A stretch of DNA of 64,000 bases from JAJNBA01 sp963842295 (lineage in GTDB: Bacteria; Actinomycetota; UBA4738; HRBIN12): assembly GCA_963842295.1 (NCBI GenBank), contig CAWJFY010000010.1, positions 81,379 through 145,378 on the forward strand, given 5' to 3'. This document shows positions 8,136 to 16,451 of this stretch, piece after piece; the first letter of the stretch is position 1, and every line of letters starts with the position of its first letter. Made by a program: the position numbers and the translations under genes. The notes beneath the pieces were generated by a model. That model had not been told where the DNA came from. It saw only the letters and a program-made list of their open reading frames with translations, and ran no database searches.

Positions 8136-8627
8136 TCATCTTTCGGACGAGAATCGTGGTGCGAGCCGCTTCGCCGTCTCCTCGACCAGCTCCGGCAGCA
8201 CGAGCGTCTGGCCAACGACCGGCATGAAGCTCGTGTCCGCGCTCCACCGCGGCACGACATGCCAGTGCAGATGGTCGGGAACCCCGGCGCCGGCCACCCG
8301 CCCCAAGTTCATCCCGATGTTGAAGCCGTGCGGCGCGTACTCCTCCCTCAGAGCCTTCACTGAACGCTGGAGGAGCCGCTGGAGCGCCAGGATCTCGTCG
8401 TCGCCGACGGCCTCGAGGTCGCCGACGTGCCGTGATGGGATCACCAGGACGTGGCCCGGGCTGTACGGGTACCTGTTCAGAACGACGTATGCGAGGTCCT
8501 CCCGGGCGAGGACACGCTCGGACTCCTCGCCGTCGCCGATCCGGCAGAAGATGCAGGGTGCGTCGGGCGGCTCGGCCTTCGCTGCCTGGATGTACTCCAT
8601 GCGCCACGGGCTCCAGAGGCGCTCCAT
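8136..8627 (-). CDS. HIT family nucleotide hydrolase/Ap4A phosphorylase-like
   Basis: 163 residues. The histidine triad is HLHWHVV near residue 121, preceded by the MNLGRVAGAGVPDHLH block; an N-terminal CIFCRI cysteine pair is present. The N-terminus (ERLWSPWRMEYI) matches the mycobacterial protein encoded between thrS and pgsA1, described as an Ap4A phosphorylase-like enzyme. It would cleave diadenosine polyphosphates, alarmones made as side products by aminoacyl-tRNA synthetases such as ThrS. The gene begins 52 nt after thrS on the same strand, consistent with a shared transcript and with the conserved thrS-HIT-pgsA-patA-pimA order, here interrupted by four unrelated genes. Confidence 0.9.
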   Translation of the reverse strand: MERLWSPWRMEYIQAAKAEPPDAPCIFCRIGDGEESERVLAREDLAYVVLNRYPYSPGHVLVIPSRHVGDLEAVGDDEILALQRLLQRSVKALREEYAPHGFNIGMNLGRVAGAGVPDHLHWHVVPRWSADTSFMPVVGQTLVLPELVEETAKRLAPRFSSER

Positions 8628-8679
8628 CTATGGCGCCTGCTTCTGGCCGTCGCGCCCCTCGTCGGCGCCGCCCATCCGT

Positions 8680-10629
8680 CTAGAAGGCGCTCTGGCTGAG
8701 GGCACGCGTCCGTGCCTCCTCCGCGAGCGTCGACACGATGCGATCGAACGGTACGCCTGCGTGCTCCTCCCCCGACCGGTCGCGGACGGTGAACGTGCCG
8801 GCCTCGAGGTCGCGATCGCCGACGACCACGACGTACGGCGCCTTCATCAGCTGCGCCGCGCGGATCTTCTTCCCGACGGTCTCCTTCGTCTCGTCGATGT
8901 GCACCCGGAGACCCGCCGCCCGCGCCTCGGAGGCGAGCTCCTGGCAGTTCGGGACATGCCGGTCGGCCACCGGGACGAGCCTGACCTGCTCCGGCGAGAG
9001 CCACAGGGGGAACGCGCCGCCGTAGTGCTCGATCAGCACGGCGCTGAACCGCTCGAGGCTCCCGAGGATCGCGCGGTGGATCATCACCGGCCGATGTCGC
9101 TGGTTGTCGTCGCCCGTGTACTCCATGTCGAAGCGCTCGGGCAGCGCGAAGTCGCATTGCACGGTGGTGAGCTGCCAGAGGCGGCCGATCGCGTCGCGGA
9201 AGTGGAAGTCCACCTTCGGGCCGTAGAACGCGCCCTCCCCCTCGGCGACGCGGTAGTCGAGGCCGCTCTTCTCGAGCGCCTGCGTCAGGGCCTCGGTCGC
9301 GCGAGCGGCGGTGGCCTCATCCACTATCGACTGAGCCACCGGGAGGGTGGAGAGCTCGACGAGGGGATCGGTGAAGCCGAACGTCCGATGGACCTCGAGC
9401 GTCAGCTCGAAGACGCCAAGGATCTCGTCGATCAGCTGGTCCGGGGTGCAGATGATGTGCGAATCGTCCATCGTGAGGCCGCGGATCCTGAGCAGGCCGT
9501 GGAGGGTCCCCGCCTTCTCGTGGCGGTAGACCGTCCCCAGCTCCGACAGACGCATGGGCAGGTCGCGATAGCTGCGGACCTGCGACTTGTACACCAGCAC
9601 GTGGAACGGGCAGTTCATCGGCTTGACGTAGTAGTCGCCGGTGTCCGCTTCCATCGGCGGATACATGTTCTCCTTGTACTTCTCGAGATGGCCGCTCGTC
9701 TCCCACAGCACCGAGCGAGCGATGTGTGGCGTCACGATCAGGTCGTAGCCACGCTCGGCGTGGAGGTTGCGGACCCAGTCCTCGAGCTCCTTCCGGAAGA
9801 TCCCGCCGCGCGGATGCCAGAGCCACAGGCCCGGTCCCAGCTCGTCGGGACTGGAGAAGAGATCCAACTCGCGCCCGAGGCGCCGGTGGTCACGCTTCTC
9901 CGCCTCCTCGAGCCGATGCAGGTGCGCCTCGAGGTCCTCCTCGGTGGCCCACGCGGTGCCGTAGATCCGGGTCAGCATCGGGTTGGTCTCGACGCCGCGC
10001 CAGTAGGCACCTGCGGTCGAGGTCAGCTTGAAGGCGCCGAGACGCCCGGTCGACGGCACATGCGGCCCTTCGCACAGGTCGATCCAGCCGTCGTTGCGGT
10101 ACAGCGACACGATCTCGCCCGAAGTGACCTCGCCCTCGGACGTCCCGATCGCCTGGATGATCTCCCGCTTGAAGGGCTGGTCCTCCAGGCGCGCGCCGGC
10201 TTCCTCCCGACTGGCCTCTTCCCGGATGAACGGCTGGTCCTCCTTGACGACCCCACGCATCTCGTTCTCGATCGTGGCCAGGTCGTCCTCGCGGATCGGA
10301 GACGGAAGATCGAAGTCGTAGTAGAAGCCATCCTGGATCGGTGGTCCGATCGCGTACTTCGCCCCTGGGAAAAGGCGGCAGACCGCTTGCGCCAGCACGT
10401 GAGCGGTGGAGTGGCGAAGGACGTGGAGCCCCTCGGCGGACGCCGGCTCGACCGGCTCGACGGTCGAGTCGGCGGCTTCCTGTGCATCTGGGACGTACGA
10501 GAGGTCGCGGAGCACGCCGTCGACGCGCGCCGCGATCGCCTCCGGTGGCAGCACGGCGCCGACCGGCTCCCCCTCGGGGAGCTCGACGTGGGCACCGTCC
10601 GGCAAGGTCAGTCGAGGCACGGGCGCCAT
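8680..10629 (-). CDS. thrS: Threonine-tRNA ligase
   Basis: 649 residues, the usual ThrS length. Domain order: N-terminal TGS (LTLPDGAHVELPEGEPVGAV), the editing/SAD domain with HSTAHVLAQA (HxxxH), the class II catalytic core with PHIARSVLWETSGH and KPMNCPFH (zinc cysteine and histidine), motif 3 near MIHRAILGSLER, and a C-terminal anticodon-binding domain ending in the AAQLMKAPYVVVVGDRD block. It charges tRNA-Thr in the cytoplasm. ATG start at 10627-10629. No T-box or other leader could be recognised in the 33 nt upstream, so it may be transcribed from within or beyond the ABC transporter genes. Confidence 0.97.
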   Translation of the reverse strand: MAPVPRLTLPDGAHVELPEGEPVGAVLPPEAIAARVDGVLRDLSYVPDAQEAADSTVEPVEPASAEGLHVLRHSTAHVLAQAVCRLFPGAKYAIGPPIQDGFYYDFDLPSPIREDDLATIENEMRGVVKEDQPFIREEASREEAGARLEDQPFKREIIQAIGTSEGEVTSGEIVSLYRNDGWIDLCEGPHVPSTGRLGAFKLTSTAGAYWRGVETNPMLTRIYGTAWATEEDLEAHLHRLEEAEKRDHRRLGRELDLFSSPDELGPGLWLWHPRGGIFRKELEDWVRNLHAERGYDLIVTPHIARSVLWETSGHLEKYKENMYPPMEADTGDYYVKPMNCPFHVLVYKSQVRSYRDLPMRLSELGTVYRHEKAGTLHGLLRIRGLTMDDSHIICTPDQLIDEILGVFELTLEVHRTFGFTDPLVELSTLPVAQSIVDEATAARATEALTQALEKSGLDYRVAEGEGAFYGPKVDFHFRDAIGRLWQLTTVQCDFALPERFDMEYTGDDNQRHRPVMIHRAILGSLERFSAVLIEHYGGAFPLWLSPEQVRLVPVADRHVPNCQELASEARAAGLRVHIDETKETVGKKIRAAQLMKAPYVVVVGDRDLEAGTFTVRDRSGEEHAGVPFDRIVSTLAEEARTRALSQSAF

Positions 10630-10662
10630 GATATCGGTGGGGTCCGGGCGCTCCGACGGGCG

Positions 10663-13209
10663 CTACTCGTAGGAGATCGCTTCCAGGACCTTGATCCGCG
10701 AGGCTCGGATCGCCGGTGCGATCGACGCCACGAGCCCGAGGAGGGCGGCGATCACCGCGAACGCGACCAGGAGGCCCCACGGGATCGCCAAACGTGACAC
10801 GCCGAGGTCGGCCAGCGCCTGCTGCATCGCCCATCCGAAGAGGAGCCCGATCGCGATCCCGAGCACGGCACCGAGCAGGGACACGATCACGGCCTCGATC
10901 ACGATCATCCAGCCGATCTGGCCTCGCTGCATACCGACCGCGCGCAGGAGCCCGAGCTCGCGGACGCGCTCGTAGATCGACAGCGCGAGGGTGTTCGCGA
11001 TCCCGAACGCGGAGATGATCACCGACAGCACCAGGAGCACCAGGACGATGCCGAAGACCTGATCGATCAGCCGGTCCTGCTCTGCCTTGAACTGGGCCTG
11101 ATCGCTGATCTCGACGTTCGGGAACTCGCCGGCGACCTCCTCCAAGGCAGCTCTCGCCTGTTCGAGGGAGACGCCGTCCGCCTTCCGAACGAAGACGAGG
11201 TAGTCCAATTGCTCCGCGACGTTCTCCTCGTACTCCTCGAGCGAGATCGTGTAGTCGCCGAGCAGGCGGTTGTCCGTGTAGATACCGACGATCCTCAGCT
11301 GCTGCGTTCCGGTCCGAGCGAACCGAACGGGGAGCTCATCCCCGATCTCCAGTCCACGAGCCCGCGCGGGTCCTACGTGGATCAGGATCGTCCCCGGCTC
11401 GGCCAACGCTGCGGGGGTCCCGGCCTCCATCGGCACGCTCACCACGTCCTCGACCGTCGTCTCGTCCACACCGGCGATGAAGGTCAGGCCGCCGCCGATC
11501 TTCACGCCTGCCTGCCGGAACGGCGACACGGCGGCGAACTCGTCGCGCTCCGACAGCTCGTTGGCGATCCCCGGGCTGAAGGGCTGGAACCCGGAGGCGC
11601 TGAGGATGAAATCCGCGCGCAGCGTCTCGTCGAGGGTGTCGGACGCCGACGCCTTCAGCGTCGTCATGAAGACCGAGACGAACACGACCAGACCGAGGCC
11701 GATCATCAGCGCTGCGGCCGTCGACGCCGTCCGGCGCGGGTTCCGCTTCGCGTTCTCTTGCCCGAGGCGGCCGGTCATCCCGAGACTCCGCGCGGGGGCC
11801 CCGATCGCGGTCGCGAGCGGCCTCGCCACGAACGGGGACAGGACCGCGACGCCGATGAAGGTGAACATCGCGCCGAGGCCAACGATCGCCGCGGGCTGGG
11901 GTACGTCTCCGAAGAGTCCCGCGGCGATCGCCGCCACACCGGCCGCCGTGAGCAACCCACCGACGATCGAACGGCGGCGGAGCGACGCGGTCGGAGCGAC
12001 GGTTCCCTCGCGCAGGGCCTCGATCGGCGAGACGCGCGACGCGCGACGCGCCGGGAACACCGACGCCACGACGGTCACGACGGTACCGACCACGAACGCT
12101 GCGATGATCGTGGTCGGCAGGATCGCGAGCGGGGTCGGCGGCAGCTCCAGCCCGATCAGCTCGAGGCCTTGCTTGAGCAGGACCGCGAGCCCGATCCCCG
12201 CGGCGAGCCCGACGGCAGAGCCAAGAAGCCCGATCACGAGGGACTCGATGACCACGGACCTGAACACCTGTCCGCGGCTGGCACCCAGCGCTCGCAGGAG
12301 CCCCAGCTCGCGGGTCCGCTGCGTCACCACGATGTTGAACGTGTTGAAGATCACGAAGGCCCCGACGAACAACGCGACGAACGCGAACACGAGCAGCGCC
12401 GTGCGGAGGAAACCCAAGCCCTCGCGAACCTGTTCCGTCTGCTCGGAGGCGGCGTCGGTCGCAGTGATCGCCTGGAAGCCGGACGGGAGCACCTCCTGGA
12501 CCTGCGCGGCGACCGAGACCGCCGACGCCCCCTCTTGCGCCACGATGTAGATCTGATCGAAGCTGCCTTCGCGGTCGAAGAGACGCTGCGCGGTCTCGAG
12601 CTCGAACGACGCGACCGTGGCGCCGCCGATCGTGGTGGTGGACGGCAGCGCGATGACCCCGGTCAGCCGGTACGGGTCCACTCCCAGCGGTGTGACGATC
12701 TTCACCTCGTCACCGATCTCCAGACCCGCCTCCTCGACGGTGTCCGCGTCGATGACGACCTCGTCGTCGGACTCCGGCGGCTCCCCCGTGAGCTCGAACG
12801 GGGTGACGTCCGGGTCCCACGAGCTCCCGATCGTCGGGGCGCCGCCGCCCGAGATCACCTCGCCGGTCTGCGGGTCGATCACCTGCGCGAAGCCGCCCAC
12901 GCTGCCGTTGGCCGCGGCCACATCGGGCAAGGCCTCGACATCTCCCAGGACATCCTCCGGGATCGGGTTCCGCTCCTGGCCTCCTCCCCCACCACCGCCG
13001 GCCGCGATGTCTTGGAACGCGTTCTCCGCCTGCACGACGACGTCGGTCTTCGCGAAGATGTCCCCGAACAGGTCGTCGAACGCGGACAGTGCGGTGTCGG
13101 TGAGCACCAGCGTCCCCGCGACGAAACCGACGCCCAGGACGATCGCGAGCGCCGTGAGCGCGAGGCGAAGCTTCCTCGCCAGGAGGCTCTTCAGCGCGGC
13201 GCGCCACAT
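10663..13209 (-). CDS. MacB/FtsX-type ABC transporter permease (two FtsX units)
   Basis: 848 residues. An N-terminal membrane helix (KLRLALTALAIVLGVGFVAG) is followed by a large periplasm-side domain (about 45-270), three helices, a second extracytoplasmic domain (about 500-720) and three terminal helices. The LLRALGASRGQVFRSVVIES and LLRAVGMQRGQIGWMIVIEA blocks are the two FtsX-domain signatures. A polyglycine stretch (AAGGGGGGGQ) lies near residue 71. It follows its ATPase by 1 nt, so the pair forms an exporter of the macrolide/lipoprotein/peptide type. Actinobacterial transporters of this family often move peptides or lipids; the substrate here is unknown. Confidence 0.9.
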   Translation of the reverse strand: MWRAALKSLLARKLRLALTALAIVLGVGFVAGTLVLTDTALSAFDDLFGDIFAKTDVVVQAENAFQDIAAGGGGGGGQERNPIPEDVLGDVEALPDVAAANGSVGGFAQVIDPQTGEVISGGGAPTIGSSWDPDVTPFELTGEPPESDDEVVIDADTVEEAGLEIGDEVKIVTPLGVDPYRLTGVIALPSTTTIGGATVASFELETAQRLFDREGSFDQIYIVAQEGASAVSVAAQVQEVLPSGFQAITATDAASEQTEQVREGLGFLRTALLVFAFVALFVGAFVIFNTFNIVVTQRTRELGLLRALGASRGQVFRSVVIESLVIGLLGSAVGLAAGIGLAVLLKQGLELIGLELPPTPLAILPTTIIAAFVVGTVVTVVASVFPARRASRVSPIEALREGTVAPTASLRRRSIVGGLLTAAGVAAIAAGLFGDVPQPAAIVGLGAMFTFIGVAVLSPFVARPLATAIGAPARSLGMTGRLGQENAKRNPRRTASTAAALMIGLGLVVFVSVFMTTLKASASDTLDETLRADFILSASGFQPFSPGIANELSERDEFAAVSPFRQAGVKIGGGLTFIAGVDETTVEDVVSVPMEAGTPAALAEPGTILIHVGPARARGLEIGDELPVRFARTGTQQLRIVGIYTDNRLLGDYTISLEEYEENVAEQLDYLVFVRKADGVSLEQARAALEEVAGEFPNVEISDQAQFKAEQDRLIDQVFGIVLVLLVLSVIISAFGIANTLALSIYERVRELGLLRAVGMQRGQIGWMIVIEAVIVSLLGAVLGIAIGLLFGWAMQQALADLGVSRLAIPWGLLVAFAVIAALLGLVASIAPAIRASRIKVLEAISYE

Positions 13210-13210
13210 A

Positions 13211-13951
13211 TCAGGTCTCCAGCAACTTCATCCGGTCGAGGACCTTCTCCGCCGTCGGTTCCCGCATCTCGTCCACGATCTGACCGTCGGCGAGGAACAC
13301 GATCCTGCCCGCGTAGCTCGCGCCGACGGGATCGTGGGTGACCATCACGATCGTCTGTCCGTGGTCGGTCACGGCGGCCTTGAGGAACGTGAGCAGCTCC
13401 TGGGACGCACGGGAGTCGAGGTTCCCGGTCGGCTCGTCCGCGAACACGATCTCCGGGCGCGAGACGAGCGCACGCGCCGCCGCGACACGCTGCTGCTGAC
13501 CGCCCGAGAGCTCCGTGGGCAGGTGCGTGAGTCGATCCCGGATCCCGATCGTGTCGACGACCTCGTCGAAGCGCGTCTTGTCGACGTCGTGCCCGGCGAT
13601 GTCACTGGGAAGCGTGATGTTCTCGGCTGCCGTGAGCGTCGGCACCAGGTTGTACGCCTGGAAGACGAAGCCCACGCGGTCGCGCCGGATCTCGGTGAGA
13701 TCCTTGTCTTTGAGGTGAGTGAGGTCCTGGTCGCCGATCCAGACCGTGCCCGAGGTGGGCTTGTCCAGACCCGCCATGATGTGCAGCAAGGTGGACTTCC
13801 CAGAGCCCGAGGCGCCCATGATCGCCGTGAACTCGCCTGCGGCGAACTCCACGGACACGCCGCGGAGCGCCTCCACGGCAGCCGCCCCCGCGCCGTAGAC
13901 CTTCTGAAGATCGACCGCGCGGGCGGCGGCGGTTCGGGTTTCCGTGAGCAT
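13211..13951 (-). CDS. ABC transporter ATP-binding protein (MacB/LolD-like)
   Basis: 246 residues from ATG 13949-13951, preceded by a GAGGGGG ribosome binding site. An in-frame GTG-rich extension upstream lacks family similarity. Walker A is MGASGSGKST, the Q-loop FVFQAYNLVP, signature LSGGQQQRVAAARAL, Walker B IVFADEPTGNLD and the H-loop VTHD. This set is diagnostic of the MacB/LolD/FtsE family of ATPases that partner with FtsX-type permeases, here the gene 1 nt downstream. It energises that permease from the cytoplasm. Confidence 0.93.
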   Translation of the reverse strand: MLTETRTAAARAVDLQKVYGAGAAAVEALRGVSVEFAAGEFTAIMGASGSGKSTLLHIMAGLDKPTSGTVWIGDQDLTHLKDKDLTEIRRDRVGFVFQAYNLVPTLTAAENITLPSDIAGHDVDKTRFDEVVDTIGIRDRLTHLPTELSGGQQQRVAAARALVSRPEIVFADEPTGNLDSRASQELLTFLKAAVTDHGQTIVMVTHDPVGASYAGRIVFLADGQIVDEMREPTAEKVLDRMKLLET

Positions 13952-14115
13952 CGTGGTTCCCCCTCGAGAGACGTAGCCGGGCAGCTTACTGACAGATGTG
14001 AACGGATCGTCTCCGCCGAGCCACAGGTCGCTTTGTTGGGCGGCCGCGATCTCGCGACGCTTGTCGGCATGGTGTCGCCGGGGCATCTAGCATCCTGTTC
14101 CGTGAGTGCTCGACC

Positions 14116-14301
14116 GTGATCTTCGTCCTCGTCGGTGCCGTTCTCGCCGGCGCCGCACTGTTCTTCTATGGGCTTCTCCGCTTCCAGAACGGGTGGGACG
14201 GACTCATGATGAAGGAGTTCGCCATCTGGTTGATCGTCATCGGCACGTCAGCGGGAGAGCTCCTCGGCCTTGTCGTTGCTCGGGTGACACTCCTCCCGTG
14301 A
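14116..14301 (+). CDS. Small predicted membrane protein
   Basis: 61 residues from GTG 14116. Two hydrophobic stretches (about residues 1-20 and 36-58) separated by a short FQNGWDGLMMKE segment suggest a two-helix membrane protein. No family was recognised. A possible -10, TAGCAT, lies at 14088-14093. A 21-codon hydrophobic frame starts at an overlapping GTGA (14298) and ends at 14363. The only support is hydrophobicity, a plausible start and the lack of any other gene here. Confidence 0.4.
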   Translation: MIFVLVGAVLAGAALFFYGLLRFQNGWDGLMMKEFAIWLIVIGTSAGELLGLVVARVTLLP

Positions 14302-14405
14302 GACGCCGAACCCGGTTCGTCATCCTTGCCGCGATGTGCGGAGTCCTGGTCGGTCTCGTGTAACTTCCGGCGCCGGGTCTTCGCCACCGGCCTCGGTACG
14401 AGCTG

Positions 14406-14602
14406 AGGTGAACGATGGCCTACGGGTGAACGATCTCCGACATTCGGCTGTATCTTTCGCCGTGGCCCACGGAGCCAACGTCTATGCCGTGCGGCGGATG
14501 GTCGGCCACTCCAAGCCCTCGATCACCCTCGACGTCTACGGGGAGCTTTGGGACGACTCTCAGGAGCGTTGCCACCAAACTGGACGAAGCGATCCGGACT
14601 GA
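14406..14602 (+). pseudogene. Tyrosine recombinase (integrase) C-terminal remnant
   Basis: The frame reads RVNDLRHSAVSFAVAHGANV, then VRRMVGHSKPSITLDVYGEL. This is the end of a phage-type integrase: the LRHS box with arginine/histidine, the VGHS histidine box, and the VYGEL tyrosine nucleophile. The N-terminal core-binding domain and the first catalytic arginine are not found upstream, so it is a truncated relic. It lies about 340 nt beyond the 3' end of tRNA-Val, the usual place for an integrase next to a tRNA attachment site. Confidence 0.75.
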
Positions 14603-14733
14603 GATGGTGGCTTGATCACGGGGGTGAGCGCCGTCCGCATGATGTCCGTGATCCCGCCGAGCTTCCGGCGCAGCTCGTCGCGCTCGGCGCGAACGGCCTT
14701 GAGCTCTGCCGCGAGTGCCGCGTTGCTAGGCAT
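14560..14733 (-). CDS. Small helical protein of unknown function
   Basis: 57 residues from ATG 14731-14733 with a strong GGAAGGGG ribosome binding site 6 nt upstream, which supports translation despite the small size. The sequence is a charged heptad-like helix (AALAAELKAVRAERDELRRK) followed by a short hydrophobic/proline part (MRTALTPVIKPPSQ). Its 3' end overlaps the integrase remnant on the other strand. It may be cargo of the same decayed integrated element. No family recognised. Confidence 0.45.
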   Translation of the reverse strand: MPSNAALAAELKAVRAERDELRRKLGGITDIMRTALTPVIKPPSQSGSLRPVWWQRS

Positions 14734-14912
14734 CCTGGTCCCCTTCCTGTCGCGCCTCTCCGGGGTGGGGGCGATAGCGGGACTAACCGACCACCTGAAC
14801 CACGATTGAACCAATCTATGCGCAAGACACGGAACTCCAAATACGTAAATTGCACCCGTTGATCCTGTTTCAGTTTCGTTTCACTTTCGGCCTCGAAGCA
14901 AAGGCACAAGAG

Positions 14913-14937
14913 AGCCCCAGGCCGCTGACCTGGGGCT
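14913..14937. terminator. Intrinsic terminator hairpin
   Basis: AGCCCCAGG (14913-14921), a 7-nt loop, and CCTGGGGCT (14929-14937) form a perfect 9-bp stem. On the plus strand it is followed by TTT. On the minus strand it starts 7 nt after the end of tRNA-Val and is followed by CTCTTGTG. It most probably ends the tRNA transcript and may work in both directions. Confidence 0.7.
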
Positions 14938-14943
14938 TTTCCG

Positions 14944-15015
14944 TGGGCGCGGGAGGTTTTGAACCTCCGACCTCTTGCGTGTGAAGCAAGCGCTCTCCCA
15001 CTGAGCTACGCGCCC
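14944..15015 (-). tRNA. tRNA-Val (anticodon CAC)
   Basis: 72-nt cloverleaf on the minus strand. The acceptor stem is GGGCGCG paired with CGCGCCC, with discriminator A at 14944. The D-arm begins TAGCTCAGTGGGAGAGC. The anticodon stem CTTGC/GCAAG encloses the loop TTCACAC, giving anticodon CAC (reads GUG, valine). The T-arm is GGAGG-TTCAAAA-CCTCC. The 3' CCA is not encoded. A terminator hairpin lies 7 nt downstream and an integrase relic a little further, consistent with use of this tRNA 3' end as an integration site. Confidence 0.95.
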
Positions 15016-15044
15016 GAGATGGGCCACGATAGCAGAGGTCCTGT

Positions 15045-16451
15045 TCAGCTCCGAGGCGCCTCTTCGAGGTGGCCATCCGTCATCGTGAGCACGCGATCGA
15101 GGTGGCGGATCACCTCCGGATTGTGGGTCGCCACGACGACGGCGGTCCCCGCGTTGGCGGAGCGGCGGAGCGCAGCGAAGACCCGCTCCGCCGACGCCGT
15201 GTCCTGGTGCGCCGTGGGTTCGTCGGCGAGCAGGACGCTCGTGGGCACCGACAGCGCGCGAGCGATGGCGGTCCTCTGCTGCTCCCCCACCGAGGCCTCC
15301 CGCGGGTACCGGGACCGGAGGTCGCCGATCCCCAGTAGGCCGATCAGGTCCTCGATGTCGTCCGACCGCTCGTCGAGGCTGTCGGACAGCCGAGCCGGAT
15401 AGGCGATGTTCTCCTCGACCGTGAGCTCCTCCATCAAGCCCAGCTTCTGCGGGACGACCGCCACGGCGGACCACGCCGGCGACGACGCGTCCACGGGCTC
15501 GTGCCACTGCACCTCGCCCGCGCTCGGCCGCTCCCAGCCGGCGATCACGTTGAGCAGCGTGGTCTTCCCCGAGCCGGACCGGCCGACGAGACCCACCAGC
15601 TCACCCCGCCTCGCATCGAAGCTCACCGACTCAAGAGCGTGCACGACATCGCCGCGGTGGTGGTGGAACACCTTGCTCAGATCGCGCACCGACACCGCCG
15701 CGTCGACATCGACATCGGCGAGCCGGCCGGCCGCGTAGTAGCGCGCCGCCGCCGTGGGAGGAGCGCCCGGCGGCTCCGGATGCGTCCCCTTCACCCGCCC
15801 GTGATCGAGCTCGATGACCTCGTCGGCGAGTCGCCGGACCGTGCCGTCGTGTGTCGCCACCACGAAGGTCACGCCCCTATCCACCAGCGCGCGCACGCCG
15901 TCCATCACGAGCTGCCCCGACTCGCTGTCGAGCTCGGCCGTCGGCTCGTCCGCGACGACGACCGAGGAGCCCGCCGCGACCGCTTGGGCGAAGGCTGCGC
16001 GCTGCTGCTCCCCTCCCGAGAGCTCGTCGGGGCGATGATCGATCCGGTGGCCGATTCCGAGACGCTCAAGGATGTCGACGCCGCCTCCGACGCTGGATCG
16101 CCCGGACACGAGTTGAAGGTGCTCGCCGATCGTGAGGTTCGGCAGGAAGTTGTCGGACGGGCGCTGGAACACGTAGCCGACGACGTGCCGACGGAGTCGT
16201 CGGAGTCCGCGCGACGAGGTCCGGCCCACGCTCCGCTCTCCGACCCACACATCGCCCGAGGTCGCCCGATCGATGCCGGTCAGCACCCGCAGGAGCGATG
16301 ACTTCCCGCTGCCAGACGGCCCGACCACCGCGGTGAGCACCCCGGCCGGGAAGCTGAGCGTCACGCCGCGGAGCGCGTGCACGGCGCCGGTCGGCGTTCG
16401 ATACGTCTTCACGAGATCGACGCAGCGGGCGGAGACGATCTCATTCGGCAA
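15045..16451 (-). CDS. Tandem-domain ABC ATPase (two fused MacB-like ATPases)
   Basis: 468 residues from TTG 16449-16451, chosen because GGAGG lies 9 nt upstream; the start overlaps the permease stop by 11 nt. Two complete nucleotide-binding domains are present. Domain 1: GPSGSGKSS, LSGGEQQRAA, VVVADEPTAELD, ATHD. Domain 2: GRSGSGKTT, ASVGEQQRTA, VLLADEPTAHQD, ATHN. Both are of the MacB/LolD class, joined by a proline/alanine linker near residue 240. The second signature reads SVGEQQ rather than LSGGQ. A fused pair could serve a single two-FtsX permease, here the upstream gene. Confidence 0.92.
   Translation of the reverse strand: MPNEIVSARCVDLVKTYRTPTGAVHALRGVTLSFPAGVLTAVVGPSGSGKSSLLRVLTGIDRATSGDVWVGERSVGRTSSRGLRRLRRHVVGYVFQRPSDNFLPNLTIGEHLQLVSGRSSVGGGVDILERLGIGHRIDHRPDELSGGEQQRAAFAQAVAAGSSVVVADEPTAELDSESGQLVMDGVRALVDRGVTFVVATHDGTVRRLADEVIELDHGRVKGTHPEPPGAPPTAAARYYAAGRLADVDVDAAVSVRDLSKVFHHHRGDVVHALESVSFDARRGELVGLVGRSGSGKTTLLNVIAGWERPSAGEVQWHEPVDASSPAWSAVAVVPQKLGLMEELTVEENIAYPARLSDSLDERSDDIEDLIGLLGIGDLRSRYPREASVGEQQRTAIARALSVPTSVLLADEPTAHQDTASAERVFAALRRSANAGTAVVVATHNPEVIRHLDRVLTMTDGHLEEAPRS

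Noticed and set aside
8630..8679. Possible regulatory leader (T-box) related to thrS
   Set aside because: This gap is downstream of thrS, and the 33-nt upstream gap is too short for a T-box; no NNNUGGN-type element is seen.
8224..10797. Very long open frame on the plus strand, opposite thrS and HIT
   Set aside because: It is the reverse of two clear genes, is rich in R, H, D and L with no domain, and is a usual artefact of GC-biased third positions in high-GC genomes.
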